Shown piece by piece: positions 28,698-40,245 of a stretch of 64,000 nt of DNA. The translations under genes and the position numbers were made by a program. The notes beneath the pieces were generated by a model, which ran no database searches, was not told the DNA's origin, and saw nothing but the letters and a program-made list of their open reading frames with translations. The DNA comes from Nelumbo lutea (taxonomy: Eukaryota; Streptophyta; Magnoliopsida; Proteales; Nelumbonaceae), in assembly GCA_022828595.1 (NCBI GenBank), contig JAKGHH010000004.1, positions 78,892,270-78,956,269 on the forward strand, given 5' to 3'. How positions within the stretch are numbered: position 1 is the stretch's first letter; the number at the start of each line of letters is the position of its first letter.

Positions 28698-31442
28698 GTA
28701 GGAGTTTACGGCATCAACAGCATCACCATTGACAGAGAGAGAGAGATGATGTGAAGCAGATATTTTAATTTCAAATCAATCTGATTGAAGATGATATTAG
28801 TAGCTACATCAACAGTCACAATGTTAGCTTGATTGAAAATGTAACTATTAGACACATGAACAGTTGGATGAAAGCAATTGAATACCCAGAAAAAGGTAAA
28901 AAACAGAGATCTCATACAAAAAGTCAATACATTTATAATTTATAAACCTACAGATTGATCTTATCTATCGGAAAGGAGCCACAAAGTTTTGACCACTTGG
29001 ATATAGAAAAAATGATATTTTGTGAAGATGAGGTGTAGAAGACCAGGGGAGCTATTCCAAAAACGTGGATGTGCATTGGATATGACAATTTTAAATTATG
29101 ATGATGATTTCAGTGCTTTTATCAATACCCACATGTAATGAAATTAAGTAGTTGGAGCATGGTATTTTGGTGGAATGATTCCCTTTCAAAACATAAGACC
29201 TACCTTCAAATCTCCTTGTGGTTTACATCATTGTTTTTCAATTTATAGTTGAAGTAGACAACTAGATTGATTTACCTCATTTGTTAACAACCAATGACCT
29301 TATTATTGGTTGAATTGCTAACCTTGGCTATTTAACCAATGAATGGGTTATGTATAAGACAGTATTTTTTATTTTTTATTTTTGCTTTTTAACCATTTCC
29401 ATCATAAATAACAATAATTATCAAATTTCACATCTATTTTTGTTTAATATGATAAGTATATATTATCAAAGACATGCTTAATTTTTCTATAATTTTGATA
29501 ATATTCTATATTTATATTTTTATTATTTAATTTCTGACATCACAAGTTGACACAGTTAGTGGGGTCATAGGTTGGGCATTATTTACCTTTTTTCCTAAAC
29601 TTTTGTTTCATTTTCATCATTAATAAAATCTATTTATGGCATTTATTTTTCAATATGACAAATTTATAATACTAAAAATGTTCTCATATTTTCCTAGCTA
29701 TAAAGTTTCTAACCTTTTACAATTTATTGAATTTCTATCTATTACTAAATTGTTATTATTTATTTTCGACACATGCATGGGTTGACCCATTAATTTCAAA
29801 CTAATTAAAGGCAACAATTACCACTATTAATTCCATTAGTTATGAATTATTAATTCTTTCCATTTATCTCTCTTTATTAAAAAACCAATTTGTAGTTAGT
29901 AATACTTAACCAAAGGTCACCCCAATAAAAAATATGATCTTACACCACTAGCTTGGACCATCTTTTCATGTCATGCTAACAAGTAAAATAAAATAGGTTT
30001 TATTTAACTTAGCATCCACATGTAACCCAAATAAATAATATCATCTATCTATCTATCTATGAATGCTCAATAAAAATAAAAAAGAACAATAATTCAAAAA
30101 TAGTATTTTACAAATGTTAATGAAATGAATAGTCTATCAAATCTACTAATCCAAATTTAGGAAATTTATAAAAATAAAAATATTGATAATAGAAAATTAT
30201 GATAATAATTAAAATTTATGAATTTGCATATGATTTATATCATAGAAATTCTATTAGATAGGATATAAGATATGATTTTAGTTAAGATTATTTATTTTTA
30301 TAAATTATTAATTAATGTCTTAATTTACATTTATAAAAATAAAAGTATTATTTACAAAATATTTGAGAATTTAATATTAAGTTGACTTTTTTTTAAAAAA
30401 ATTGTAGAGTATAAAATAATTGAATTAATAATTAAATTTAATAGTTGCATATGATTTGTGTCTTGGATCTTCAAAATTCTTATGAATTTAATATATATTT
30501 TAGGTTGATTTTATGTTTTTTTTTTGTAATTATCAATTGATAATTTAACTTAAATAAATAACAAATAATAATGGATTCATTCATTTAGTAATTTGTAAAA
30601 ATTTATATGATATGTGTTTTGGACTCTTAATTAATGCACTATCAATAAATTAAGCCATGTGATATCTACGCATTCTACTATATTAATTGTAATGCATTTC
30701 TTTTTATGTACAAATAAAATATGCATATCTTAAGTATTTATACCTTATTTACAGTTATTCCAACCTTAAATTTAGTGATAGTATTGTATTTGTGGGATTT
30801 ATAGGAATTTTCCAAATGTCTCCAAGTGTATCCATATTCTTTAATTTTCACCATATCGGTACATATTCTAAGCATATAGGTCACCATTTGTATCCATATT
30901 CTGATATGATATCCAGTCTTATCTATACAATACTTAATACCAATGTTTTTTCTTTTTTCTTTTTTATATATACTAGAGGAAAGAACAAAAATCGAAAAAA
31001 CAAAGAAAAGAAAAGCAATGTGACTAATTAAAGTAAACGAGGGAGAGATCTCCCAGAAATATCCAAAAATACAATAAGATGAAGGATTCCGGGGAAATCC
31101 TCAGCTAATCAACTTGCAACAATGATGACCCATCAAGGCTCTCCTTCACTGTGGGTCCAAAATCTTTTGGACAATGTTGCCCTCACCAAGGGCCCAAACT
31201 TGGTGGGCTATTTGACATTTCACCAGAATTATGATCTCTACCTCTGGTTGGTCATAAAAGGAATTTGGTAGGGATTTTATCTAGAATAACCAACCATAGA
31301 AAAATCTTTATTTTTCATGACATCTAAAGCTTCTAGTTCTTTTAATGCAATTAATTATCCCTTGATCTCTTATCAACTACTTTGTAAGGGATTTGTAAGT
31401 CAGAGTGCCATTTGTTGAGTCTAGTCTGGCGTCTTGGATCGC
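28698..31442. other. AT-rich intergenic sequence without recognised genes
   Basis: Strongly A/T-rich, with a GA microsatellite at about 28734-28746 and a CTAT repeat at about 30041-30060. No reading frame beyond about 80 codons and no family recognised. Possibly decayed transposon DNA. Confidence 0.4.
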
Positions 31443-31568
31443 TGAAAATTCCTACCATATATTTTGGGTTTAGTGTTACTTTGGTCCTGAATTTTAAAAT
31501 ACGATAATTTAATATTTAAACTTTTAAAACATGTCAATCTAGTCCATGTTGTTAATAATTAGTCAGTT
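31443..31568 (+). repeat. Terminal-repeat-like sequence (inverted partner 46725-46848)
   Basis: GAAAATTCCTACC, ACTTTGGTCCTGAATTTTAAAAT and ACGATAATTTA occur here and, inverted, at 46725-46848. The pattern resembles the long terminal inverted repeats of non-autonomous Mutator-like elements. No shared 9-bp flank was found, so I cannot say whether the two are ends of one element or separate insertions. Confidence 0.45.
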
Positions 31569-31945
31569 ATCTGCATCACATGATGGGGTGTGCAATTTAA
31601 AACTTTTAAAATGTCAAAGTTATCCTTCAAAAAAACTATTCAACATCTACCTTGAGACTAAAACAATACTTAATGACAGTGGTGAAGTTTTTTAGCTTAT
31701 TGCTCGAGAGTTTGAAGAGGGAGACATCGGGGGCTTCATCTTCTAAGACGACTTTCACCTAAGAAGAGAGAATTACAGGCAACTTTTTACAATTTTCTTA
31801 AATCTTCCAAATGTTCCCTATCATGGCAAGTGTTTACCTAGAACATTAGTTTCCTCTCCATATTGTGGTTGCCGTTGCAAGGTTCACTTCATGTTTGAGC
31901 CCAAACTCAAGGAGTTGTGATGCTCTCTCCATATTTTAGGGTACC

Positions 31946-32702
31946 CGATGAGGGGTAATTTGGCCCTCCAATGACATTATGACACATTGCATTGCTCAAC
32001 AATTAGGTGACACATCGGCACCACGTAAGCATATCACCTCGAACACTTTATATCTACATCAGTGACCTCGGGGCCACTTGGTAAATCAAACTGTGAACAA
32101 CTAGATGGGACCTCAAATCAGTGTATGATGTGACCTGCTTCCACCAAACTACCCTGGTCCTGTCAAGAGGTCAGGTCGGCATGAGAGGTGACTTGCTTCT
32201 GTTGACCTGACATGAGTTCAACTAGTGACCTATCGAGTGACCTCCTCCTTAAACGGGTTATTGTCTCTGACTTCTCTGGGATCACAATGCTTGACAGTTA
32301 GACCTATCTTTCCGCATCATTTGCACTGAAGTTGATCAAATAGACCTAATCCCTATGTGTGGATCACGTATCTGGTTGAGGGATTTCCTTCAAACATGGT
32401 GGGCATGGTTTCTTGAAAATCTTGAACGCGTTACAGGAAGCTCCCGGTTTCTTACGCCTATATAAAGGTGTGCCCTCCTTCAAAGAAGGTATGCGCGATT
32501 TAGCTCTCGTTGCTCTCTAGCTCTTTCGCTCTTTAGCTTTCTCCAAAATCTCCAGTTCACTAACTTAAGCATCAGAGTGCCCACCTCGAGTAAAGCAGCT
32601 TGGGCACTTTGGTACTGTCTTTTTGTAGATCGATCTGGCCAACTCGCTAGCTCGGCATCCGAGCTACCCTCCGACATGGGAGCACCAGATTGCACATCGT
32701 CA
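31946..32702 (+). repeat. 5' LTR of the gypsy element
   Basis: About 757 bases. The 3' third is repeated at 34318-34541. The left boundary is the least certain: it is inferred from the terminal CGATG/CATCA symmetry and near-matching flanks. Confidence 0.6.
32459..32468 (+). promoter_or_regulatory. TATA box in gypsy 5' LTR
   Basis: TATATAAAGG lies about 240 bases before the LTR end, where an LTR promoter is expected. Confidence 0.6.
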
Positions 32703-32879
32703 ATTGGTGCCATTTGTGGGAACGTTGTACATAAATCCATGCCACAAGAAGGAACCACCTTGCTCCGAATGCTAACGACGAGGAGAAGAAACAAGAAGAT
32801 AAGAAGAAGGAGGCCAACCCGATCGGCACCCCGTCTGTGTAGTCGGTGTCCCACACATTGCCACTAGCTGCTGAAATCC

Positions 32880-34180
32880 TCACAACTCCACAACCTAAAG
32901 ACTTTAACGCCCCCAATCTAGAATCCTATGACGAGATAATTGACCTAGTCGACCACCTCGACAATTTCTAGGCCCTAATGCAGCTACACAGGGCAAACGA
33001 TGAAAGCCTTTGAATGCCCTTTCTGACCACTTTCAATGCACAACTTGGATGTGGTACTCTAGATTGGCCATGGGCTCAATAAAAAGAGGTGCTCGAAGTC
33101 GGAGACCTATTTACTAAATATCGTCCAACGACCAGACAAAAACATCTGGGGTTACATCAAAAGATTCAACCTAGAGCGGTTATGAATTCCTAACCTCAAC
33201 CCAATCGTCCAACTCATTGCAGTGATCAACGACGTCTGTCATCCAGACTTGCGCTGGAAGGTTGAGTTGAACCTTTTGGCCTCAATGGAGGAGTTACTTA
33301 ACCAAGCGACCAAGTTTACGAAGGCAGAAGAGGCGCTCGGATCTTGGTTAGAACTGAGTGGTAAGCAGAAGAGGGCAGAGGACGAGCCAATGAGCAACAA
33401 GCAATGTTGAAAAAGCTAGTCACCGAGGTGCACTAGGTCCCCCCTAGTTGACATAGTAGGTCGCCATAGAGAAGAAGTAGATCTTCGAACAGAAGCAGCT
33501 GGTCTTCAAGATGGTGCTCGCGCACTCCCTTGTCTAGAACAAGAACTACACAACATTGAATGCAAAGAGGGGGGAGATATTGATGCAAATCAAGATGGCC
33601 ACCCCGGATGAGAAGAAACCCTACCAACAGAAATCCTAATAAGTACTGCCATTTCCATCAGGACATCGCCCATGATATAGAAAACTGCCACAACCTCAAG
33701 AACGAGATCGAGGAGCTGATCCGCTGAGGGTATTTGAAGCAATTCATCAAGAGGGAAGACTGAAGCCAATCTACCAAATAGTCGAGAGATGTGCCACAAT
33801 TGAGTAGTGATCAGGACAGGGACCAACCTCCTCGAGACCCACCACCACCAGAGTGGCCCATTCGTGGGATCATCAACATGACCACGGGTGGGTCCATAGA
33901 AGTAGGATGCAGCACCTCGACATGTAAAAATTCAGTTTAGGAGCTCAAGCACGAGGACAAAAACCTGCCAAAGCACCCTCATGTGGAGGATGTAATTTAC
34001 TTTGCCGAGGATGACGCTTGCGGGATCCAGTATCCACATGATGACGCCCTCATGGTCAAGTTGCTAATAAATGACTTTGAGGTAAAGCGGATTCTGGTCG
34101 AGTCGAAAGCTCGGTGGACATTATCTTCTCGGAGGCTTTTGAGCGGATGGAGCTCGAAAGGAAGGACTTATAGCTGACCG
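32880..34180 (+). pseudogene. Gypsy gag and protease remnant
   Basis: Degraded but readable in shifting frames: LVDHLDNF and LMQLHRANDES of the gag capsid region near 32940-33010, then NLERL and PDLRWKVELNLLASMEELLN to 33410. A knuckle-like KYCHFHQDIAHDIENCHNLK follows near 33630-33700. RGIINMTTGGS introduces the protease, and YPHDDALMVKLLINDF is near 34035-34085. The expected catalytic DNGSS is damaged and frame-shifted. Sequence ends soon after the protease. Stops and frameshifts exclude function. Confidence 0.75.
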
Positions 34181-34317
34181 ACGACCCCTTGGTTGGATTT
34201 AGTGGAGAAGTAGTCTAGCCCCTAGGCCGAGTGAGGGTGCCAGTAACGACTGGCTTAGCGTCGAACTCAGTACGGTTTGATCACGATTTTCTAGTGGTCA
34301 CAACCCCCTCACCCTAC

Positions 34318-34541
34318 TTTAGAGAAGGTATGCACGATTTAGTTCTCGCAACTTTCTAGCTCTTTCGCTCTTTAGCTCTCTCCAAAATCTCTAGTTCACT
34401 GACTTAAGCATCAGAGTGCTCACCCCAAGTAAAGCAGTTTGGGCACTTTGATACTGTCTTTTAGCGTATCGGTTCGACGAACTCGCTAGCTTAGCATCCG
34501 AGCTGCCCTCCAACAAGGGAGCACTAGATCGCACATCATCA
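34318..34541 (+). repeat. 3' LTR of the gypsy element (5'-truncated)
   Basis: Matches 32485-32702 base by base with substitutions. The upstream part of the LTR is lost in the deletion that removed pol. Confidence 0.75.
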
Positions 34542-35087
34542 ATACCCTCTATTGAACTTCTCCCAAACTCAAACATTTTCTATTTTGAGTAGTTTGGTTT
34601 GTCGGTGCCAAGGTGATGTTGTAAGCCCCACCATGATAATTCATCATTTTTGGCAACTAAAAACAAGTAAACATGCAAGGTTGTTGGTAGTTCCCACACG
34701 TATTTCTCAGTTCATGAAAGCCATGTGTGGAACTCTTAAAAGGCGGTAAAATTAGTTTCATTGTTTTTCTTTCCCAACATGTTTAAATATATTTTAAGGA
34801 GAAATAAGAGTTGAAATGGTGGTCTCTATTTATTTGATTGTTGACAAACAGGTCTTACACCTATAGTATTCTTTTCTTTATTTAACTCACTAAAAAAAGA
34901 GAGCTAATCTTCGGTGATCCTTGCAATAGCTGGGTATAATCACACAATTCGGTTTTTGGAGTCAAAGAGTGGACAGTGCTATCAGATTCTTCAATACCCA
35001 GATTCTCAAGTTAATCATCTCGAAATAACCCCAAATAAGCAACACATGCCTGCTATTGGAAACCCTCACATTCGATTATTTGAAGTC
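34542..35087. other. No gene seen
   Basis: Host or older repeat sequence between the gypsy element and copia-2. The last five bases, AAGTC (35083-35087), are the copia-2 target duplication. Confidence 0.5.
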
Positions 35088-35337
35088 TATTGAAGTTTGG
35101 ATTTTTTTGTGATTATTTTAGAATAATTGTGTTATGTTAGGATTTAGATAGGTAGTGGGGACCACAATAGTTATGTGAGTCCAAATATTATTATGTTTTT
35201 GACTCCTATTCAAATTGATATATATATTTTATTATAAATAACAAGTGAAGGGGGCGAATAGAATAAAGCTCTCTTACTTCTCTTCTTCAAAAAAACACTA
35301 TTTTCTTTTACATATTCTAATCTATCAGATTTCCACT
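35088..35337 (+). repeat. 5' LTR of copia-2
   Basis: 250 bases ending TTTCCACT before the primer binding site. About 30 bases shorter than the 3' copy. Confidence 0.88.
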
Positions 35338-35350
35338 TGGTATCAGAGCA
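35338..35350 (+). other. copia-2 primer binding site
   Basis: TGGTATCAGAGCA fits the initiator-Met tRNA primer site of copia elements. Confidence 0.88.
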
Positions 35351-35752
35351 AGACTTAGCGTTCTTGAAGCATTCTCATGCAACCATAGATCGACTGATTG
35401 CATGAAGTAAGATGGGGCTGATCGATATGCTTTTGATTGCCCAGTTCTTGAATTTTTTTAGTGAGATCGAGTCATCAAAAAGGTGGTCTTTGTTCTTGAA
35501 AAGTTGGGCTCTTTGTTCTTGATCTGATCTTGAGTGCATAAGTGTTATTTGATTTTTTTTATTATTCTGTAGAGGGAGATTAGCTTTCTGGAGTGGTTGT
35601 TTTAATCTTCTATATGTTGGGAGACGCTGGGAGGAGAGAGATTTCTCTCCGGTTGGGGTTTTTTCTTATACCTGTGCATTTGATTAATCTTGTTCCTTTG
35701 GGGTTGAAGGTGCCATTCAACGTTCTTTTTCCCGATGGAGAGATGTTTCGCA

Positions 35753-37211
35753 TTCCACCTCCCTCACCTCTCTCTCGCCGGTGAGCTGTTCACCTTCTCC
35801 TCAGTCGAAAATAGGGGATTTGCAGCGGCGATTTTCTCCCCTTCATTTCCATTCGAATCCACTAAAAATCCTACCGTTTGGTCACCAGTTAGCCCCTTCG
35901 TCCCACGTCGCTTTTCTATCATTTGGTCACCAGTTGGCCCCCTCCCTTTAGTTTCATCCTCACCGCTGGCGGAGCAGATCCTGCGGTAGCATCAACGGTA
36001 AGCTTAAACGTGAATCACCGGAGGCATCATCTTCACATCGTTCTCCCGATCGCAATCAGCGTTTTCTGTAACCATCTGAAAACAAATCCACCGAAACGAG
36101 TTGAGATTCCCCCGCAACAGCGATTGATTCCAGGCCGACATATAGTAATCTCGTCATTTTCTCCCACAATAGTTTCTCTTTTAGTTCTTTTTTTCGTCAT
36201 TGTCTTTGTTTGATATTTGAATCGATTGCGAGTTGGGAGGAGTGAGGTTCGGCGGAGCTAGTAATCGGCTCCGTTGAACCAGCTCCGTAGGTTTCAGCTC
36301 TAGTTATGGGTTTTTTTTTTTTTTTTCGTTTTTTGGTTTATTGCTATTTTTTTCACTGATTTATTTTGATGATAATTTCTTTCATGGTGGAAGTATGGTA
36401 TGATGATAGTGGATTAATCAGTATATTTGCTTCTTTTTTTTTTTTTTTTTTTCTTTCCTCTCTGTTTATCTATTTATCTGAATTGAATTGGGACTGGATA
36501 GGGGGATGAGATAGGGGTGTCTTCCTATAATACCATATCAGAGATAAAAGAGGAGAGAGTATTCAATCTTTTGCAGATTAGAAGAGTGAAAAGGGATTAG
36601 GTCGGTGAAAACAGGGTATACTTAAAATGAACAAACACCGATATCCGATTTTTGCAGTGAAGAGGGATTAGGTTGGTGAAATAGAGCATAATTGAAGTAG
36701 AGTAATGGTAATAACATGAAGTTAAAAAATAAAATAAAAAATAATAATAAAAGGGAAAAGAGAAGTCATAAGAACAAAAAAAACTATAACCGTAGGTTTA
36801 GTTAATAGATCTAGTTTTTCAGTTTGGTAAGTAGAATATATTTGCAAAAGGGTAAATAAGCTTAAAAAAATAATAAAAAATGAAAAATAAATAAAAAGAA
36901 AATATTAAAAAATATAAAAAATATGAAAGATGCAAAGAAAGCAACAAATATATTTAAGGAGGTGCTTATTAGTGCTTGTAGTATGTGGGCCCCACCTATT
37001 GGATCCAGGAGAGGGGTGCCTAACCCCTTCCCCCTCCCATTGAGTCTTACCTGGACTGATAGAATCGATGCCTTGGGATTTGGAATCACTATTAAACCGA
37101 ACATGTTTTTTTATATTGGTCTTGGAGGTACCAACACCTGCAATTCCATATTTGATGGGTGGCGACTCCATTTCCATCCCAAGTGACAAGTGAGCCTTTT
37201 TTTGACGCTCA
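35753..37211 (+). repeat. Tat/Ogre-like LTR, middle to 3' end
   Basis: 35753-36405 matches 3255-3902; 36505-37211 matches 1-715. Ends GACGCTCA. T runs at about 36309-36325 and 36432-36451 interrupt it. Frames such as 36923-37186 are LTR sequence. Confidence 0.8.
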
Positions 37212-38575
37212 CAGACCGGCAACTCCACTAGGGACTTCTTGGACCATAGGTGGGGCCTATATAGGGCCCATTTGGCTTAATAGCCTTTTCTTGTATATAT
37301 GCATGCTTCTTTGTTGCTTTTCTTTCGTTAGAATAATTATTGCTTATTTCTTGTTGATTTGTAGATAGTTGCTTATTGTTTGATTTCTGTAATTCCTTAT
37401 TTGTCTATGCAGACTCTACACACACCATTTGCATTAGATTTTAGCATCCTATTTCCTATTAGGAGGGGGGTCAATAGGTGCTAGGCCATTTGGACCGCAC
37501 CGACAACCCACAAACCAGCCACCAACCAGAGAAGCCTGTTTGTTTGACGGGTGGAGGTTTGAAGGCTGGCAACCTTGTTGGAACCTTAAGTCTAGGTGTC
37601 AAACTCTCCCTCATGTATCGGTGTTCACGTGTCAGCCTAGTCAGTTAGGCTGTCAGCCACCTTTTCTTTGTTTTCTTGCGTGCCCTTGTGGGGCCCACAT
37701 CAAATAACAACATAAATAAAAAATATAAAAAAAAGATAAAAAGGGTAAAAAGTCAAGAGTTCAAAAAACAAAAAAAAAGGTAAAACCAAATATTAAAAAA
37801 ATAAAAAATAATAAAAACAAAAAAAACAAATAAAAAATTCCAAAAAAGTGAAATAGAAAATAAAAGAGAAAAAGGGGTAAAAAAGAAAGAAAAATAAAAA
37901 AAACAGAAAAAAATAAAAATAAAAATTCCCATTAAAAAAGAAAAAAATCGAAATCACATAAAGAGTCAAAATTATAATAATAAATCCAAAAAATTGAAGA
38001 AAGTACTTCGGGCTCTAACTTGTGACCATTTGAGTTCAAATCTAGTTTTGTTTATTTCAAGTTAGGAAAAGTTGAATTTGCTTTTAAAGTCGTTTGATTT
38101 TTTCCAAATGCCAATCCTGGATTTTACTATCAGATTTAATAAAATATTTTAGTTAGTTCTTCTAGTTTAAAAGGTCTATTTGGATCTCCAGTCTTTCTAA
38201 TTTAATAAAATTCGTTATCTTTAGCTTCTATTTATTTACTTATCTTTTTGTTTCCCCTCTTTTCTCTGTTCTCTGTGCTTTGATTGCTGATTTAGCTTTG
38301 TCTTAGGCTCTCACCTCTGTCATTCATGTTAAGTTTTTTAACTATATGGATGAGAATGACACCAACGCTTATGGTCCTTTGCCCTTGGGATGAATTTGAG
38401 TTTGAAACACTTTTGCCTAGGAGACTTTGAGGATAATTTTGGACCAGTTTTTATGTCATCGATCATTTAAATCCTTTGAAATTCACTATGCCAGAATTAG
38501 TGTGGCCAGTCCATACCCAATTATCAGATTGTGCCCTTTAGGGTAAGAGCTGTTACTTCCTTTTCAAGAATGACT
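37212..38575 (+). mobile_element. Leader of copy 2: primer site and A-rich tract
   Basis: A primer-site-like GGCAACTCCACTAGGGAC starts at 37218. Collinear with 716-2130, including A-rich sequence at about 37700-37990. Similarity to copy 1 ends at about 38577, within a few bases of GACTTTC. Confidence 0.7.
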
Positions 38576-39355
38576 TTCAAAATGGTTACACCTGGCTATC
38601 ATCTGTCTTGCCTGTGTTGGCCTGATAACAATAAGAAAGAAGAGAAAGGGGCAATGCAGTTGGAGATAGCTCACTCTAATGAGTAGTAAGTAGGTCCTTA
38701 AGCGTGCTTCAACTCCTATCTTGTCATGTTTGTGCACAGTTGTGAATGAGTGGACATCTTTCTAGAAAGTTGGTTGTGTTACAGGGATTCCTCGCAATCT
38801 CCTTTGCAGCCTCTCATGGAGAATTCAGAGATCCAAAGGTTTTTTTTATTTAATCTCGAGGAGGGTCTACTTTGGTAGCCCAAGGTTTTTTTATTTTGGT
38901 TCATCGTTTGTTTTAAGTATTATTTTCGGAGTGGTTAATTGAATATTTCTTTCTTTTCACAAGCAGAAATAGAAAATAATATATGGGGTTACTTCAAGGG
39001 CGATAGTGATGCAATGTTTTTGGGCTTGTCGAATTACGGTGTTGGAGTTTATGACTTCAACTTATGTCATATGAAGGAATGCATGCACTGCATCCTACCA
39101 TTAGGAAGGAGTGATGCATTTGGGATAGCAGGGTCAAGAACTCACTGACCTCGGGGGAAAACTACCAACTAATCTCTAACTATAGAAAGCCCACGTCAGT
39201 GAAGGTTTGAAGGCAGGAGATTTTGAGACCGTGGGATCCGAGTTCCCCCTTGGAATTCATGTATCCAGCAGCTTGCGTGTTGACTTAGACTCTAGGGATC
39301 AGCCACCTCGTTTGTGATTGATTGCATGCTCCATTTTAAATGGACCGTAAATTAA
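38576..39355 (+). mobile_element. Interior of copy 2 without coding capacity
   Basis: Unique within the window. The short frame 38939-39148 has no recognised similarity. Confidence 0.45.
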
Positions 39356-40010
39356 AGATAAAAAAATAAAAAGGGAAAACACCGAAATCAATAAAATAGA
39401 GAAAAATCCAAAATCAATAAAAAAAGGGGGAAAATACAAAATACAAAAAGGGGGAAAACCAAAATACAAAATAAAGGGGAATATATTAAATAAAAAAGGG
39501 AAAATCCAAAATAAAAAAAAATGGGAAAGCCCAAAAAAAAAGATAAAATATAAAATCCCTTAAAAGAGGGAAAAGTCAAAATACAAAAGGGAGAAAAGCC
39601 AAAATTCAAAAAAAAGGGGGATCCAATATGCAAAAAAAAAAAAAGTGAAAAGTCCAAAATTCAAAAAAGAGAAACCAAGAAACAGAAAAGGAAAATCCAA
39701 AATCCAAAAAAGGAAGAAAAGTCCAAATACAAAAAAAAAAAAGGAAAAAAATCTAAGATACATAAAAGGGGAGAAAAAAACACAAAATATGGAAAATCAA
39801 ATAAAAAGGGGGAAAATTCCAAAATTAAAATCCAAAGTCAATAAAAAAAGAAAAAAATACAAAATACAAAAAATTAGAATATATAAAATAAAAAATGGGA
39901 AAAAAGAAAATAAAAAAGAACAAAAAAGAAAAAAAAATCCAAAATTCAAAATATAAAAAAATGGGGAGGGAAAATTCAAAAAAAAAAAAAAAGAGAAAAG
40001 GAAGTTGCTC
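39356..40010 (+). repeat. A-rich iterated tract
   Basis: Irregular iteration of short units like GGGAAAATCCAAAATAC and runs of A. It produces long low-complexity frames on both strands (39388-39657 minus, 39645-39956 plus), which I do not regard as genes. Confidence 0.8.
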
Positions 40011-40118
40011 TTAACTGGGTTGTGTTGACAAGAGAGCACCATCAAGAGTCTTTGACCAATTTCTCATCAGAAGATCAGTTATCGAGTCATGGCACAAAAT
40101 CTTTTCCAAAGCCTGGCA

Positions 40119-40245
40119 ATCACTTCTCAGGTAGCAATTTTATTCCTTCTTCCTTAATAGAGCTAAGGGTATCGGTCTTAATCAATCACTTCTCAGGTAG
40201 CAATTTTATTCCTTCTTCCTTAATAGAGCTAAGGGTATTGGTCTT
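40119..40245 (+). repeat. Two-copy tandem repeat of about 62 bp
   Basis: CAATCACTTCTCAGGTAGCA occurs twice, with TTCCTTAATAGAGCTAAGGG in each unit; one or two differences between units. Confidence 0.85.

Larger units (their letters stand above)
31946..34541 (+). mobile_element. Ty3/gypsy element, internally deleted
   Basis: A 5' LTR (31946-32702) and a shortened 3' LTR (about 34318-34541) share the block from AGAAGGTATGC to CACATC.TCA. The LTR begins near GATGAGGGG and ends CATCA, giving short inverted ends if the first base is a mutated T; the flanks GTACC and ATACC may be a diverged 5-bp target duplication. The primer site ATTGGTGCCATTTGTGGGAAC follows the LTR. The interior keeps gag and a protease remnant, then jumps to the 3' LTR, so pol is deleted. 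Confidence 0.75.

Noticed and set aside
32480..32916. Overlapping frames of 89-124 codons on both strands
   Set aside because: They cross the gypsy LTR border and primer site, so they are not genes.
39388..40045. Long frames on both strands rich in Lys or Phe
   Set aside because: They come from A-rich/T-rich iterated sequence with no domain pattern; opposite-strand frames overlap.
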